From an uncultured Pseudomonadota bacterium (GTDB lineage Bacteria; Pseudomonadota; Gammaproteobacteria; Burkholderiales; Rhodocyclaceae): a stretch of DNA of 64,000 bases. The notes beneath the pieces were generated by a model, which made no database searches, was not told the DNA's origin, and saw only the letters and a program-made list of their open reading frames with translations. Both the position numbers and the translations under genes were made by a program. Positions 47,603-55,650 of the stretch are shown in pieces; position 1 is the first letter of the stretch, and each line of letters starts with the position of its first letter. Location of the stretch: contig CAMLHL010000005.1 of assembly GCA_946479855.1 (NCBI GenBank), positions 6,168-70,167 of the forward strand. Direction: 5' to 3'.

Positions 47603-48160
47603 TCAGGACGACGGGGGCGGACTGCTGGTTACCGTTTGGCCGGGTCTGGTGCGGGCGCGGCGGGGGATCAGGTGCTCATCGAGCAGACGTTCGATCCGGA
47701 AAAAAGTTTCGTAGCGAGAGAATGGCTTTTTCATGAAGTCGTCGGCGCCGATCCGGGTGCCGAAGAACTGTTCGACAGCCTGTTCATCGCCGCTCATCAA
47801 GATGACCGGGATATCGCGCAGTTGCGGGTCGCGGCGAATGGCGCGCAGCGCGGCAAAGCCATTCATGCCGGGGAGCACGATGTCGAGAAAGAGCAGGTCG
47901 GGGCGATTCGTTTGCAGCAGGGCCAGGCCGGTTTCGGCATCCTGCGCTGCGAGGATTTCGTAGCCGGCCGAGTGAAGAAATTTCCGGAGTGCCGCGACGA
48001 TCGTCTGCGAGTCATCGATGATCAGCACGCGCGTTCCCCGGCGGGCATTGATCCGCGCCCGCTTGCGGCGTTCGGGGAGGCTCCCGGCGTCGGGCGGCGG
48101 TTCGGGTTGCGGCTGGGCTTGCTGGCCGAGCAGCCCCCGGAGTTGGTCGAGTAATCCCAC
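47603..48160 (-). CDS. Single-domain response regulator with basic N-terminal extension
   Basis: About 185 residues. The first 60 are Gln/Pro-rich and then basic (ERRKRARINARRG). A receiver domain follows with LIIDDSQ, phospho-acceptor in LLFLDIVLPGMNG and MKKPFSR. There is no output domain; the tail is Arg/Pro/Ser-rich. It is likely a CheY- or PilG/PilH-like signalling protein. GTG at 48160 is chosen because AAGGA lies five bases upstream; an ATG 14 codons earlier is in frame. First gene of the RR-M17-DUF1415 operon. Confidence 0.82.
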   Translation of the reverse strand: MGLLDQLRGLLGQQAQPQPEPPPDAGSLPERRKRARINARRGTRVLIIDDSQTIVAALRKFLHSAGYEILAAQDAETGLALLQTNRPDLLFLDIVLPGMNGFAALRAIRRDPQLRDIPVILMSGDEQAVEQFFGTRIGADDFMKKPFSRYETFFRIERLLDEHLIPRRARTRPGQTVTSSPPPSS

Positions 48161-48302
48161 CTGATTCCTTTTGTTGTTGGCGGCTGGCGGCCGATGGGTC
48201 ACGCCTGATACTTGGTGGGCCGCGCCGCGGTCGCTCCGGTGTCATCCGGATGCGGCCCCGGCATTGTACGGGAAGGCAGGTGCCTGGTCGCTGGCGGCGG
48301 CC

Positions 48303-48866
48303 CTAGCGGGCGCAATTTTTGTTGGCTGGCGGGCAGAAGATGACGCTCGGAGCACTCGGCGTTTCCGGCTTGGGCAAGGCGGGCGGTCGCGGGTGGTGGT
48401 GGGGTGGAGCACCGTACATCGGCACATAGACTGGCTGCGGAATCTCGGCCGGCGGCTTGATGCGGCTCCGGCATTCGGCTTCGAGTTGGCTGCGCTGCGT
48501 CGCTTCGAGCGCCTGCTGGTCAAGTTCGCGCAGACAGGCCGCCGGGTCGCCGTAGCTGCGGGAAAGCTGGCCGGCCGAAGCGGCCTGGCGCTGGCTGGCT
48601 CGTTCCTGACGCTCGGCGGCCTCGTCGGCGCGTTGGGCCGCTTCGCGCTTGTCAACGTAGTTGCGCATGCGCTCCACGTCGCGTTCGGCCTGCTGGCGCG
48701 TCGCTTCCGGCACCGACTCGTCCGGGCGCGCGACTACCGTGCCGCTACCGCTCGGGCAGGGGGTGTTGGAAATTTCCATCTTGCCGTTCGGCAGCCGGCA
48801 CTTGTAAATGTCGGCGGCGGCCGGCAAGGCCAGCAGTGCCGCCAGGAGAAACAGCCAGCGCTTCAT
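48303..48866 (-). CDS. DUF4124-domain secreted protein
   Basis: A 187-residue protein with a signal peptide (about 1-18, ALPAAA) and an N-terminal DUF4124 domain (DIYKCRLPNGKMEISNTPC), followed by a long charged helical region and a Pro/His-rich tail ending in two Cys. Function unknown; probably periplasmic. The ATG at 48866 overlaps the stop of the small upstream frameshifted gene by ATGA. Confidence 0.82.
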   Translation of the reverse strand: MKRWLFLLAALLALPAAADIYKCRLPNGKMEISNTPCPSGSGTVVARPDESVPEATRQQAERDVERMRNYVDKREAAQRADEAAERQERASQRQAASAGQLSRSYGDPAACLRELDQQALEATQRSQLEAECRSRIKPPAEIPQPVYVPMYGAPPHHHPRPPALPKPETPSAPSVIFCPPANKNCAR

Positions 48867-49002
48867 TTGTTCACCCGCGTGACCAACCACTGGTCGATTT
48901 TGTCGATGTCGATGACCTCGAACTTGTGGTGGGCGTCATGCCGTCGACCAGCCAGGAGGCGGCGTCGCGCAGGATGAGCAGGGTGCTTTCGAGGGGCGTC
49001 AT
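48863..49002 (-). pseudogene. Small gene with a single-base frameshift
   Basis: From an ATG at 49002 the frame reads MTPLESTLLILRD-AASWLVDGMTP and then becomes low-quality Ser/Thr-rich sequence. In the shifted frame the DNA continues HHKFEVIDIDKIDQWLVTR-VNK and stops at a TGA overlapping the DUF4124 start by ATGA. One extra C in the CCC run near 48927 would join the halves into a sensible 46-47-residue protein. So this is either a recent frameshift or a sequencing error. No family recognised. Confidence 0.5.
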
Positions 49003-49111
49003 CGGGACTCTTAAACAGCAGATACCACCACTGTAGTCGTGCTCGGCCAGCTAGGCAAATCCGGGGGCGGCTCGGAAAATGCCCAGTTTCGGTGGTCGAC
49101 CGTAGCCAAAG

Positions 49112-49138
49112 AAAACGCCCCGGCTGGCGGGGCGTTTT
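49112..49138 (-). terminator. Terminator of cysDN
   Basis: AAAACGCCCCG (49112-49122) pairs with 49128-49138 around a short loop. On the minus strand the stem ends in TTTT. It lies 20 bases past the cysN stop. Confidence 0.78.
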
Positions 49139-49158
49139 CGGTATTGCCGAAGGGGGGC

Positions 49159-50430
49159 TTAGAGGATCATCCCCGCGCCAACGGTGTTGTTGTTGCTTTC
49201 ATCGATGACGATGAAAGCGCCGGTGCCGCGGTTTTCCAGGTAGGGATCGGCGAACAGCGGTTGGGCCAGCTTGAAATTGACGACGGCGATGTCGTTCATC
49301 GCCAGCTTCTCGGCCGGCAGGTTTTCCAGGGTGTTCACGTCGAGGCGGTGGTCGATACCGGTCAGCTTGGCCTTCGAGTCGCGCGTCGTGTGGCGGATCA
49401 GGTAGGTGCGGGCGCGATCGAGCGGGGTTTCCGACAGCCAGCAGACGGTGGCACGGATTTCCTTGACGGCGGCCGGCACTTCGCTGGACTTGACGATCAT
49501 GTCGCCGCGCGAGGTGTCGATCTCATCGGCCAGCAGGATGGTCACCGACTGCTCGGTGACGGCTTCCGGAATGTCGACGCCACCGATCTGGATGGCTTTC
49601 ACGGTCGACTCGCGACCGGAGGGCAAAACGGTGACGGCATCGCCGACCTTCAGCAAGCCGGCTTCGACGCGGCCCATGAAGCCGCGGTAGTCGTGCAGTT
49701 CCGGGTTGGCCGAATCCTGCGGGCGGCAGACGTACTGGACCGGGAAGCGGAACTTCTCGGTGTGCTCGGTATGGGCGGCCGGGGCCACTTCCAGCATCTC
49801 GAGCAGGGTCGGGCCGTCGTACCAGTTCAGGCTGTCGCCGCGCTCGACGATCATGTCGCCATTGAGCGCCGACAGCGGGATGAAGCGGATGTCCTCGATG
49901 CCGACCTTGGCGGCGAATTCGAGGTAGTCGGCCTTGATCTTCTCGTAGGTTTCCTGCGAGTAATCGACGAGGTCCATCTTGTTGATGGCGACGACCAGGT
50001 GCGGGATGCCGACCAGCGCGGCCAGCTTGGAGTGGCGGCGGGTCTGGGTCAGCACGCCCTTGCGCGCGTCGATCAGGATGATCGCCAGGTTGGCGGTCGA
50101 GGCGGCGGTGACCATGTTGCGGGTGTACTGCTCGTGGCCCGGCGCGTCGGCGATGATGTACTTGCGCGTGCCGGTCGAGAAGTAGCGGTAGGCGACGTCG
50201 ATGGTGATGCCCTGTTCGCGCTCGGCCTGCAGGCCGTCGGTGAACAGCGACAGGTCGACGGCGCCCATGCCGCGCTTTTGCGAGGTGCGCTCGATGGCGG
50301 AGAGCGTGTCGGCGAGGATGGTCTTGGTGTCGAACAGCAGGCGGCCGATCAGCGTGCTCTTGCCGTCGTCGACGCTGCCGCAGGTCAGGAAGCGCAGCAG
50401 GCCGTGGTCTTCAACTTGGTGGGCGCTCAT
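49159..50430 (-). CDS. cysN: Sulfate adenylyltransferase subunit 1 (GTPase) CysN
   Basis: A 423-residue EF-Tu-like GTPase that drives APS formation by CysD. G1 GSVDDGKST, G3 DAPGHEQY and G4 NKMD are intact. There is no fused APS-kinase (CysC) domain. The ATG at 50430 overlaps the cysD stop by one base (TAATG), which fixes the start over the long upstream frame that runs antisense-like through cysD. Confidence 0.96.
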   Translation of the reverse strand: MSAHQVEDHGLLRFLTCGSVDDGKSTLIGRLLFDTKTILADTLSAIERTSQKRGMGAVDLSLFTDGLQAEREQGITIDVAYRYFSTGTRKYIIADAPGHEQYTRNMVTAASTANLAIILIDARKGVLTQTRRHSKLAALVGIPHLVVAINKMDLVDYSQETYEKIKADYLEFAAKVGIEDIRFIPLSALNGDMIVERGDSLNWYDGPTLLEMLEVAPAAHTEHTEKFRFPVQYVCRPQDSANPELHDYRGFMGRVEAGLLKVGDAVTVLPSGRESTVKAIQIGGVDIPEAVTEQSVTILLADEIDTSRGDMIVKSSEVPAAVKEIRATVCWLSETPLDRARTYLIRHTTRDSKAKLTGIDHRLDVNTLENLPAEKLAMNDIAVVNFKLAQPLFADPYLENRGTGAFIVIDESNNNTVGAGMIL

Positions 50431-51368
50431 TAGAAGTAACCCTCTTTCTTGCGTTGTTCCATGGAGGCTTCGCTGGTCTGGTCGTCCAGACGGGTGGCGC
50501 CGCGCTCGGTGATGGTGGTGGTGGCGGTCTCGAGGACGATCTTCTCGACGGTGTCGGCATCCGACTCGACCGGGGCGGTGCAGGAGATGTCGCCGACGGT
50601 GCGGAAGCGCACCTGCAGGTCGACGATTTCCTCGCCGGCCTTCGGCAGGTTGGTCAGTTCGCCGTTGATCAGCGGCACGTTGACCGGCACGATGGCGCCC
50701 TGGCGGATGACCACCGGGCGCTTGTGGGCGAAGTAGATCGACGGCAGTTCGAGGCCTTCGCGCTCGATGTATTGCCAGACGTCCATTTCGGTCCAGTTCG
50801 AGATCGGGAAGGCGCGGATGTTCTCGCCCTTGTGGCTGCGCGCGTTGTAGAGGTTCCACAGTTCCGGGCGCTGGTTCTTCGGGTCCCATTGGCCGAACTC
50901 GTCGCGGAAGCTCATGATGCGTTCCTTGGCGCGGGCCTTTTCCTCGTCGCGGCGGGCGCCGCCGATGCAGGCGTCGAAGCCGAATTCCTCGATCGCTTCG
51001 AGCAGGGTTACCGACTGGTGCTTGTTGCGCGATTCGCCTTCATGTTTGAGGACGACGGTGCCGCGCTTCATCGAATCCTCGACCGAACGGACGATCAACC
51101 GCTCGCCGAGTTCGGCGGCGCGCTTGTCGCGGAAGGCTACGACTTCCTGGTAGTTGTGGCCGGTGTCGATGTGCATCAGCGGGAAGGGGAACTTGCCCGG
51201 GCGGAAAGCCTTTTCGGCAATGCGCAGCATGCAGATCGAGTCCTTGCCGCCGGAAAAGAGCAGCACCGGGTTGGAACACTGGCCGGCCACTTCACGCATG
51301 ATGTGGATGGCTTCGGCTTCGAGCCAGTCGAGGTGGCTGAGCGTGGATGGGGTGGAACGTTGGGTCAT
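50430..51368 (-). CDS. cysD: Sulfate adenylyltransferase subunit 2 CysD
   Basis: A 312-residue PAPS-reductase-like enzyme that adenylylates sulfate to APS in assimilation. The PP-loop SGGKDS lies at about residues 39-44, and HIDTGHNYQEV, CIGGARRDEEKARAKERI and the C-terminal RKKEGYF are family markers. First gene of cysDN. The 205-base upstream region is AT-rich with an inverted repeat TTCTT-N2-AAGAA (51425-51436), a place where CysB-type control could act. Confidence 0.96.
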   Translation of the reverse strand: MTQRSTPSTLSHLDWLEAEAIHIMREVAGQCSNPVLLFSGGKDSICMLRIAEKAFRPGKFPFPLMHIDTGHNYQEVVAFRDKRAAELGERLIVRSVEDSMKRGTVVLKHEGESRNKHQSVTLLEAIEEFGFDACIGGARRDEEKARAKERIMSFRDEFGQWDPKNQRPELWNLYNARSHKGENIRAFPISNWTEMDVWQYIEREGLELPSIYFAHKRPVVIRQGAIVPVNVPLINGELTNLPKAGEEIVDLQVRFRTVGDISCTAPVESDADTVEKIVLETATTTITERGATRLDDQTSEASMEQRKKEGYF

Positions 51369-51573
51369 TGCTGGGTAATCCGCGGGGATTGTCGAATAGG
51401 TGCGATTGTAGCAAGGGCTTAATATTCTTTTAAGAACATGTGCGCATCTTGTTATTTCAGATTGTTATAAAGACGAGATTTGTTTTCTGGAACATTCCGC
51501 CCGGGGTTGGGTCAATGGTCTAATCAATGAGCATTTTTTAACCCCGCTGCAAGCGCTATCCAAGGAGAGTTTC

Positions 51574-52092
51574 ATGCTGCCACGTATCGGTCTTGCTTTG
51601 ACCGCATTTTCTGCACTTCTGCTCGCTGCCTGCGCCACCCCGGCCATGGGGCCATCGGCCAGCGCCGATCTGCAGGCGCGCTCCGACAGCAAGGTTTCCG
51701 GCAAGGTCAGTTTTTCTGAAATCAACGGCCGTCTGCGGGTCGAGGCGATGGTGTCCGGCCTGACGCCGGGCGAGCATGGTTTCCATGTCCATGAAGCAGG
51801 CGACTGCAGTGCGCCGGATGCGAGCAGCGCGAAGGGGCATTTCAATCCGCTGAGCAAGGCACATGGCCATTATTCCAGTGACGAGCACCATGGCGGCGAC
51901 ATGCCCAACCTGATCGCCAATGCCCAGGGCGAGGCCAGGTACAGCGCCGACCTCAGGGGCCTGAGCCTGACTGGCCCGACCGGCGTGATTGGCCGCAGCA
52001 TCGTGATCCACGCCGATCCGGATGATTACAAGTCGCAGCCGGCCGGCAATTCCGGCAAGCGCATTGCCTGCGGCGTGATCGCCGCCCGTTGA
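51574..52092 (+). CDS. sodC: Cu/Zn superoxide dismutase (lipoprotein)
   Basis: A 172-residue periplasmic enzyme with lipobox LLAAC (Cys20), so it is probably membrane-tethered. Copper and zinc ligands are in GFHVHEAGDC, KGHFNP and HGDM-like HHGGDMPNL, and the late active-site region is SIVIHADPDDY. It detoxifies superoxide in the periplasm. AAGGAG precedes the ATG. It faces the bacteriohemerythrin gene convergently. Confidence 0.94.
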   Translation: MLPRIGLALTAFSALLLAACATPAMGPSASADLQARSDSKVSGKVSFSEINGRLRVEAMVSGLTPGEHGFHVHEAGDCSAPDASSAKGHFNPLSKAHGHYSSDEHHGGDMPNLIANAQGEARYSADLRGLSLTGPTGVIGRSIVIHADPDDYKSQPAGNSGKRIACGVIAAR

Positions 52093-52100
52093 GCGATGGA

Positions 52101-52136
52101 CTGGCATTGGCAGAATTGCCATTGCCAGCACTTTTC
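52101..52136 (+). terminator. Probable terminator of sodC
   Basis: A 12-base-pair stem with one mismatch (52101-52112 with 52117-52128) and four-base loop lies just past the sodC stop, followed by CACTTTTCG. The T run is short, so the call is tentative. Confidence 0.5.
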
Positions 52137-52230
52137 GCTAATTGGTTTGACCAGCCTCAAAGATAAAAAAACTTGGCGAATCCACACTGCCGGCCTCGAA
52201 CGACCCGATGTTTTTGTTAGTCAAGCCAGA

Positions 52231-52659
52231 TCAGCGCCTTTGCTCGCGCAGTTTGGCGGCCTGACTAGTCAAAAGAGCAGCGAGTTTACGATCGGTTTTG
52301 AGGATGTGTTCGTAAAGCCACTCACTGAGGAAGTCAATCAGCATTCCCATGGTCCGGGGAGCGTCCTGCTCGGCCTGGCCAAGCAGGAGGTTGAGTTTCT
52401 CGATGAAATGGCCGTGTTGCCGAAGATGTTCGTCGGCATGTTGTGCGGTAACTGGGGAATTCGCCATCAATGATTCCTCCGTACCAAAGTGGAAGAGGAC
52501 ATAGGCGCCTAGCCGTTGCAGGATATCGTCCAGCATGACCTGATTGCATGCCGTCGAATGTGCGGCATCCAGTTCGTTCAGCATGCCGATCAACTCTTCG
52601 TGCTGAAGATCGATCACTCGAATGCCTGTTTCCAGTTCGCTGCTCCATTTTATTCTCAT
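52231..52659 (-). CDS. Bacteriohemerythrin
   Basis: A 142-residue single-domain hemerythrin. The di-iron ligands fit the standard pattern: H20, H57, E61, H78, H82, H118 and D123. It binds oxygen reversibly and may store, deliver or sense it. I start at MRIKWSSELETG (52659), which matches family N-termini; the longer frame has no similarity. It is divergent, across 91 bases, from the NIT-PAS-GGDEF-EAL gene. Confidence 0.9.
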   Translation of the reverse strand: MRIKWSSELETGIRVIDLQHEELIGMLNELDAAHSTACNQVMLDDILQRLGAYVLFHFGTEESLMANSPVTAQHADEHLRQHGHFIEKLNLLLGQAEQDAPRTMGMLIDFLSEWLYEHILKTDRKLAALLTSQAAKLREQRR

Positions 52660-52750
52660 GTCATGTATCCGGAATGTGCAGAAGTAATGCACAGTGTATC
52701 TTGTCCAATAACCCGCCACTGGCTGCAACGCCGATCTATTCACTTGCCGC

Positions 52751-55510
52751 ATGACTTCTGACGATAGCGAACGACATCCGTCCCCCTTGATTGTCCAGAA
52801 TTCGCTGGAGCCTATTCGCCGGAGTGCGACTTGGTTGCTCGTCGTTTTTTTGTTGGCGCTTTCGGTTTTTGCGATACGTAGCCTCGTTGAGCGTTTTGAT
52901 CAGCTGAACAATGCGAGCCTGGATCGAAAGTGGACGGGTACGAGCGGAGCGATTGGCCGGCTTATCCATGAACTCCAGCGCGAGCGTGGGCTCTCCAGCG
53001 GTTTTATTGCCTCCCGCGGCGAGCATTTTGGCGAGTCGCTTGCCACGCAGCGGACGCGGACAGAGAGTTCGCTGGATACCTTGGGTTTGATCACTCGCGA
53101 ACAGGCGATCGACCAGGGCATTCGCGAGCGCCTCGATGCCGGGGTGAGGCAGATTCCGGAGATTCGCCTTCGGGTCAGCCAACTTGAAATCTCCCGTGAA
53201 TCCACCATGGATCGGTACACGGCGATCATAAATACGCTCTTCGACTTGCAGTTGAGTGCCTGCGGCAGCACGATCGAGTCCTCGATTTTTCGCCGGCAAA
53301 TGGCATTTATTGCCTTTGCCCAGGCCAAAGAAATGTTAGGGCAGGAGCGGGCCTTGCTATCCGCCATGCTCTCGGATCACAACTTCAGCGCGGGCCGCAT
53401 GCTGACCTTGCACCATATCAGGGCGGCCGAGGAAGCCCGTCTGGCCAGTTTTGCCCAGTTGGCTGATGAAGAGGCCTTGGCCGGGTATCAAGCAATCCTG
53501 AAACAGGGTTATATCCGGGATATCGAACATATCCGGCAAAAGGTCCAGGCGGCGGCTCTCAGGGAAAGCATGCACGGCAGCCTGGCCGGCAATGGCGTGA
53601 TCCCGGTCACGCTAGCGCGACCAGAGGCATGGTTTGAACTGGCCAGTGCAAAAATCGATGCCATGAAGAGGTTGGAAGACAAGTTGAGCCGCGCCGTCGA
53701 TGCCAGTGCCCAGGAGGTTGAGGGGCACGCCCGCCAGGAACTGTCGATCAGCGGTTTGCTGGCACTCCTGTCGGTGGTCCTTGCCGGCATCCTGATGCAC
53801 CAGATCCAACGCGGCCGCCGCGTGGCCGAGCATCAGCTCAATCTGGCCGAAACGGTCTTCAGCAATAGTCTTGAATCCATTCTGGTCACGGATGCCGATC
53901 AGCATATCCTTGAGGTAAATCCGGCGTTCCTGCGGATTTCCGGGTACAGCCGCGAGGAAATCATTGGTCAGCACGCTCGAATCCTCAACTCCGGGCGACA
54001 CGATGCGGCCTTCTTCGAGAAGGTCTGGCAAGAACTGGATCGTTCGGGAGCCTGGCATGGCGAGGTCTGGAATCGGCGGAAGAGCGGCGAAATTTTCCCG
54101 GCACTGCTCTCGATCGCTGCGGTCAGGGATTCGAATGGAAAGATCTCGAACTACACCGGGATGATCTTTGATCTTGGCCAGCACAAGACGGTCGAGGCGC
54201 TGCTTGATCAACTGAGAACGTTTGACGGTTTAACCGGACTGCCGAATCGGGAGTCGTGGCTTTCGGCACTTGAGCAACAACTGGCCAATGCAAAGCGAAA
54301 CAACAGCCGATTCTCGATCCTGGAAATCGATCTGGATCGTTTCAAGGTGATCAATGACTCGCTGGGCTATGCGGTCGGGGATCAGGTCCTGATCGAAGCG
54401 GCGGAGCGGATCAAGAATACCTTGCGGAAGTACGACATTGTTGCCCGGCTGGGCAGCAACCGGTTTTCGGTGCTGCTGAACGAAATTTCCGAACCGCAGG
54501 CTATCGGCAGCATCTGCGAAAAGCTGATCACGGTGTTCGCCCACCCGTTCGAACTGGGCGGTATCAATGCGCATGCCACCGCCAGTATCGGCGCCGCCAT
54601 TTTCCCGAGCGATGGCCATGACAGCAAGACACTGATGATGGCCGCGGAATCCGCCCTGTACAGCGCCAAGGCGGATGGTCGCAATCTGTACAAATACTAT
54701 GCGCGCGAAATGAACGAGATGGGTACCCACTTGTTCAAGCTTGAACGCATGCTGAGAGTCGCGCTGGAACGGGATGAGTTTTCTGTGGTTTACCAGCCCC
54801 AGGTCAGTGCGCAAGATGGCCGGCTGGTCGGGGTGGAGGCTCTGTTGCGCTGGCAGAACCCGGAGCTGGGCAGCGTCTCCCCGGTGCAGTTCATTCCGGT
54901 GGCCGAAGAAACCGGACTCATCGTCGCGATTGGCGAGTGGGTCATGCGGGTGGCCTGCCAGCAGGCCAGAGCATGGCAGACCGAACTGGGAATGGAAATC
55001 CCGGTGGCCGTCAATCTCTCCGCCCGTCAGTTTCGGCGTAACGATCTGCTCGCCTCGGTGCAGGTCGTGCTTGACGAAACGGGCTTGCCGAGCCGCTTGC
55101 TGGAACTGGAAATTACCGAGGGCCTGCTGATGGCCGATCCGATCGGCGCCATCGACATCATGCGCGGCCTGAATTTTCTCGGTGTCCGGACCGCGCTCGA
55201 CGATTTTGGCACCGGCTATTCCTCGCTGGCATACCTCAAGATGTTCCCCCTGAACCGATTGAAAATAGACCGCGCCTTTGTCCGCGATCTGCCCGACAAT
55301 CGAAGCGATTGCGCGATTTCCAATACGGTGATTGCGCTTGGCCTTAACCTCGATATGGAAGTGCTCGCCGAGGGGGTGGAAACGCAGGCGCAGCGTAATT
55401 TCCTGGCGAATTCCGGATGTCAGGTATTCCAGGGGTATCTGTTTGGCAAGCCAATGTCGGGTGACGATCTGACGCAACGTTTGCAGTCGGGCGATCTGGT
55501 GGCGGCATGA
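52751..55510 (+). CDS. NIT-PAS-GGDEF-EAL signalling protein (degenerate GGDEF)
   Basis: 919 residues. Membrane helices at about 26-43 and 333-351 flank a periplasmic NIT-type domain (nitrate/nitrite-sensing fold) that starts IHELQRERGLSSGF. Next come a PAS domain (365-480), a GGDEF domain (490-650) and an EAL domain (665-915). The GGDEF site reads GSNRF at 568-572, so cyclase activity is unlikely. EAL (696-698) and DDFGTGYSS are intact, so it probably hydrolyses c-di-GMP. The divergent bacteriohemerythrin may share its regulation. Confidence 0.9.
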   Translation: MTSDDSERHPSPLIVQNSLEPIRRSATWLLVVFLLALSVFAIRSLVERFDQLNNASLDRKWTGTSGAIGRLIHELQRERGLSSGFIASRGEHFGESLATQRTRTESSLDTLGLITREQAIDQGIRERLDAGVRQIPEIRLRVSQLEISRESTMDRYTAIINTLFDLQLSACGSTIESSIFRRQMAFIAFAQAKEMLGQERALLSAMLSDHNFSAGRMLTLHHIRAAEEARLASFAQLADEEALAGYQAILKQGYIRDIEHIRQKVQAAALRESMHGSLAGNGVIPVTLARPEAWFELASAKIDAMKRLEDKLSRAVDASAQEVEGHARQELSISGLLALLSVVLAGILMHQIQRGRRVAEHQLNLAETVFSNSLESILVTDADQHILEVNPAFLRISGYSREEIIGQHARILNSGRHDAAFFEKVWQELDRSGAWHGEVWNRRKSGEIFPALLSIAAVRDSNGKISNYTGMIFDLGQHKTVEALLDQLRTFDGLTGLPNRESWLSALEQQLANAKRNNSRFSILEIDLDRFKVINDSLGYAVGDQVLIEAAERIKNTLRKYDIVARLGSNRFSVLLNEISEPQAIGSICEKLITVFAHPFELGGINAHATASIGAAIFPSDGHDSKTLMMAAESALYSAKADGRNLYKYYAREMNEMGTHLFKLERMLRVALERDEFSVVYQPQVSAQDGRLVGVEALLRWQNPELGSVSPVQFIPVAEETGLIVAIGEWVMRVACQQARAWQTELGMEIPVAVNLSARQFRRNDLLASVQVVLDETGLPSRLLELEITEGLLMADPIGAIDIMRGLNFLGVRTALDDFGTGYSSLAYLKMFPLNRLKIDRAFVRDLPDNRSDCAISNTVIALGLNLDMEVLAEGVETQAQRNFLANSGCQVFQGYLFGKPMSGDDLTQRLQSGDLVAA

Positions 55511-55650
55511 GGCACTGGGGATAGCCCAGACCGGACAGCCAATCCGGTGGCGATTCCGCTGGCGCGTCAAAAATGCCTGTTTTTCCAGGTCGACCGTAGC
55601 ATCGCTTCCCGAGCACCGGATGCGCCCTCCGGTGCCGGCTCGTTTGCCCT

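Noticed and set aside
49094..55600. Repeated 13-mer GGTCGACCGTAGC at 49094 and 55588
   Set aside because: In 64 kb of GC-rich DNA many 13-base matches are expected by chance; no further copies with a consistent setting were seen.
55613..55635. Hairpin GCACCGGA/TCCGGTGC between the EAL gene and the cytochrome cluster
   Set aside because: Eight base pairs with no T run on either strand; could be a weak terminator for the convergent genes but not enough to call.
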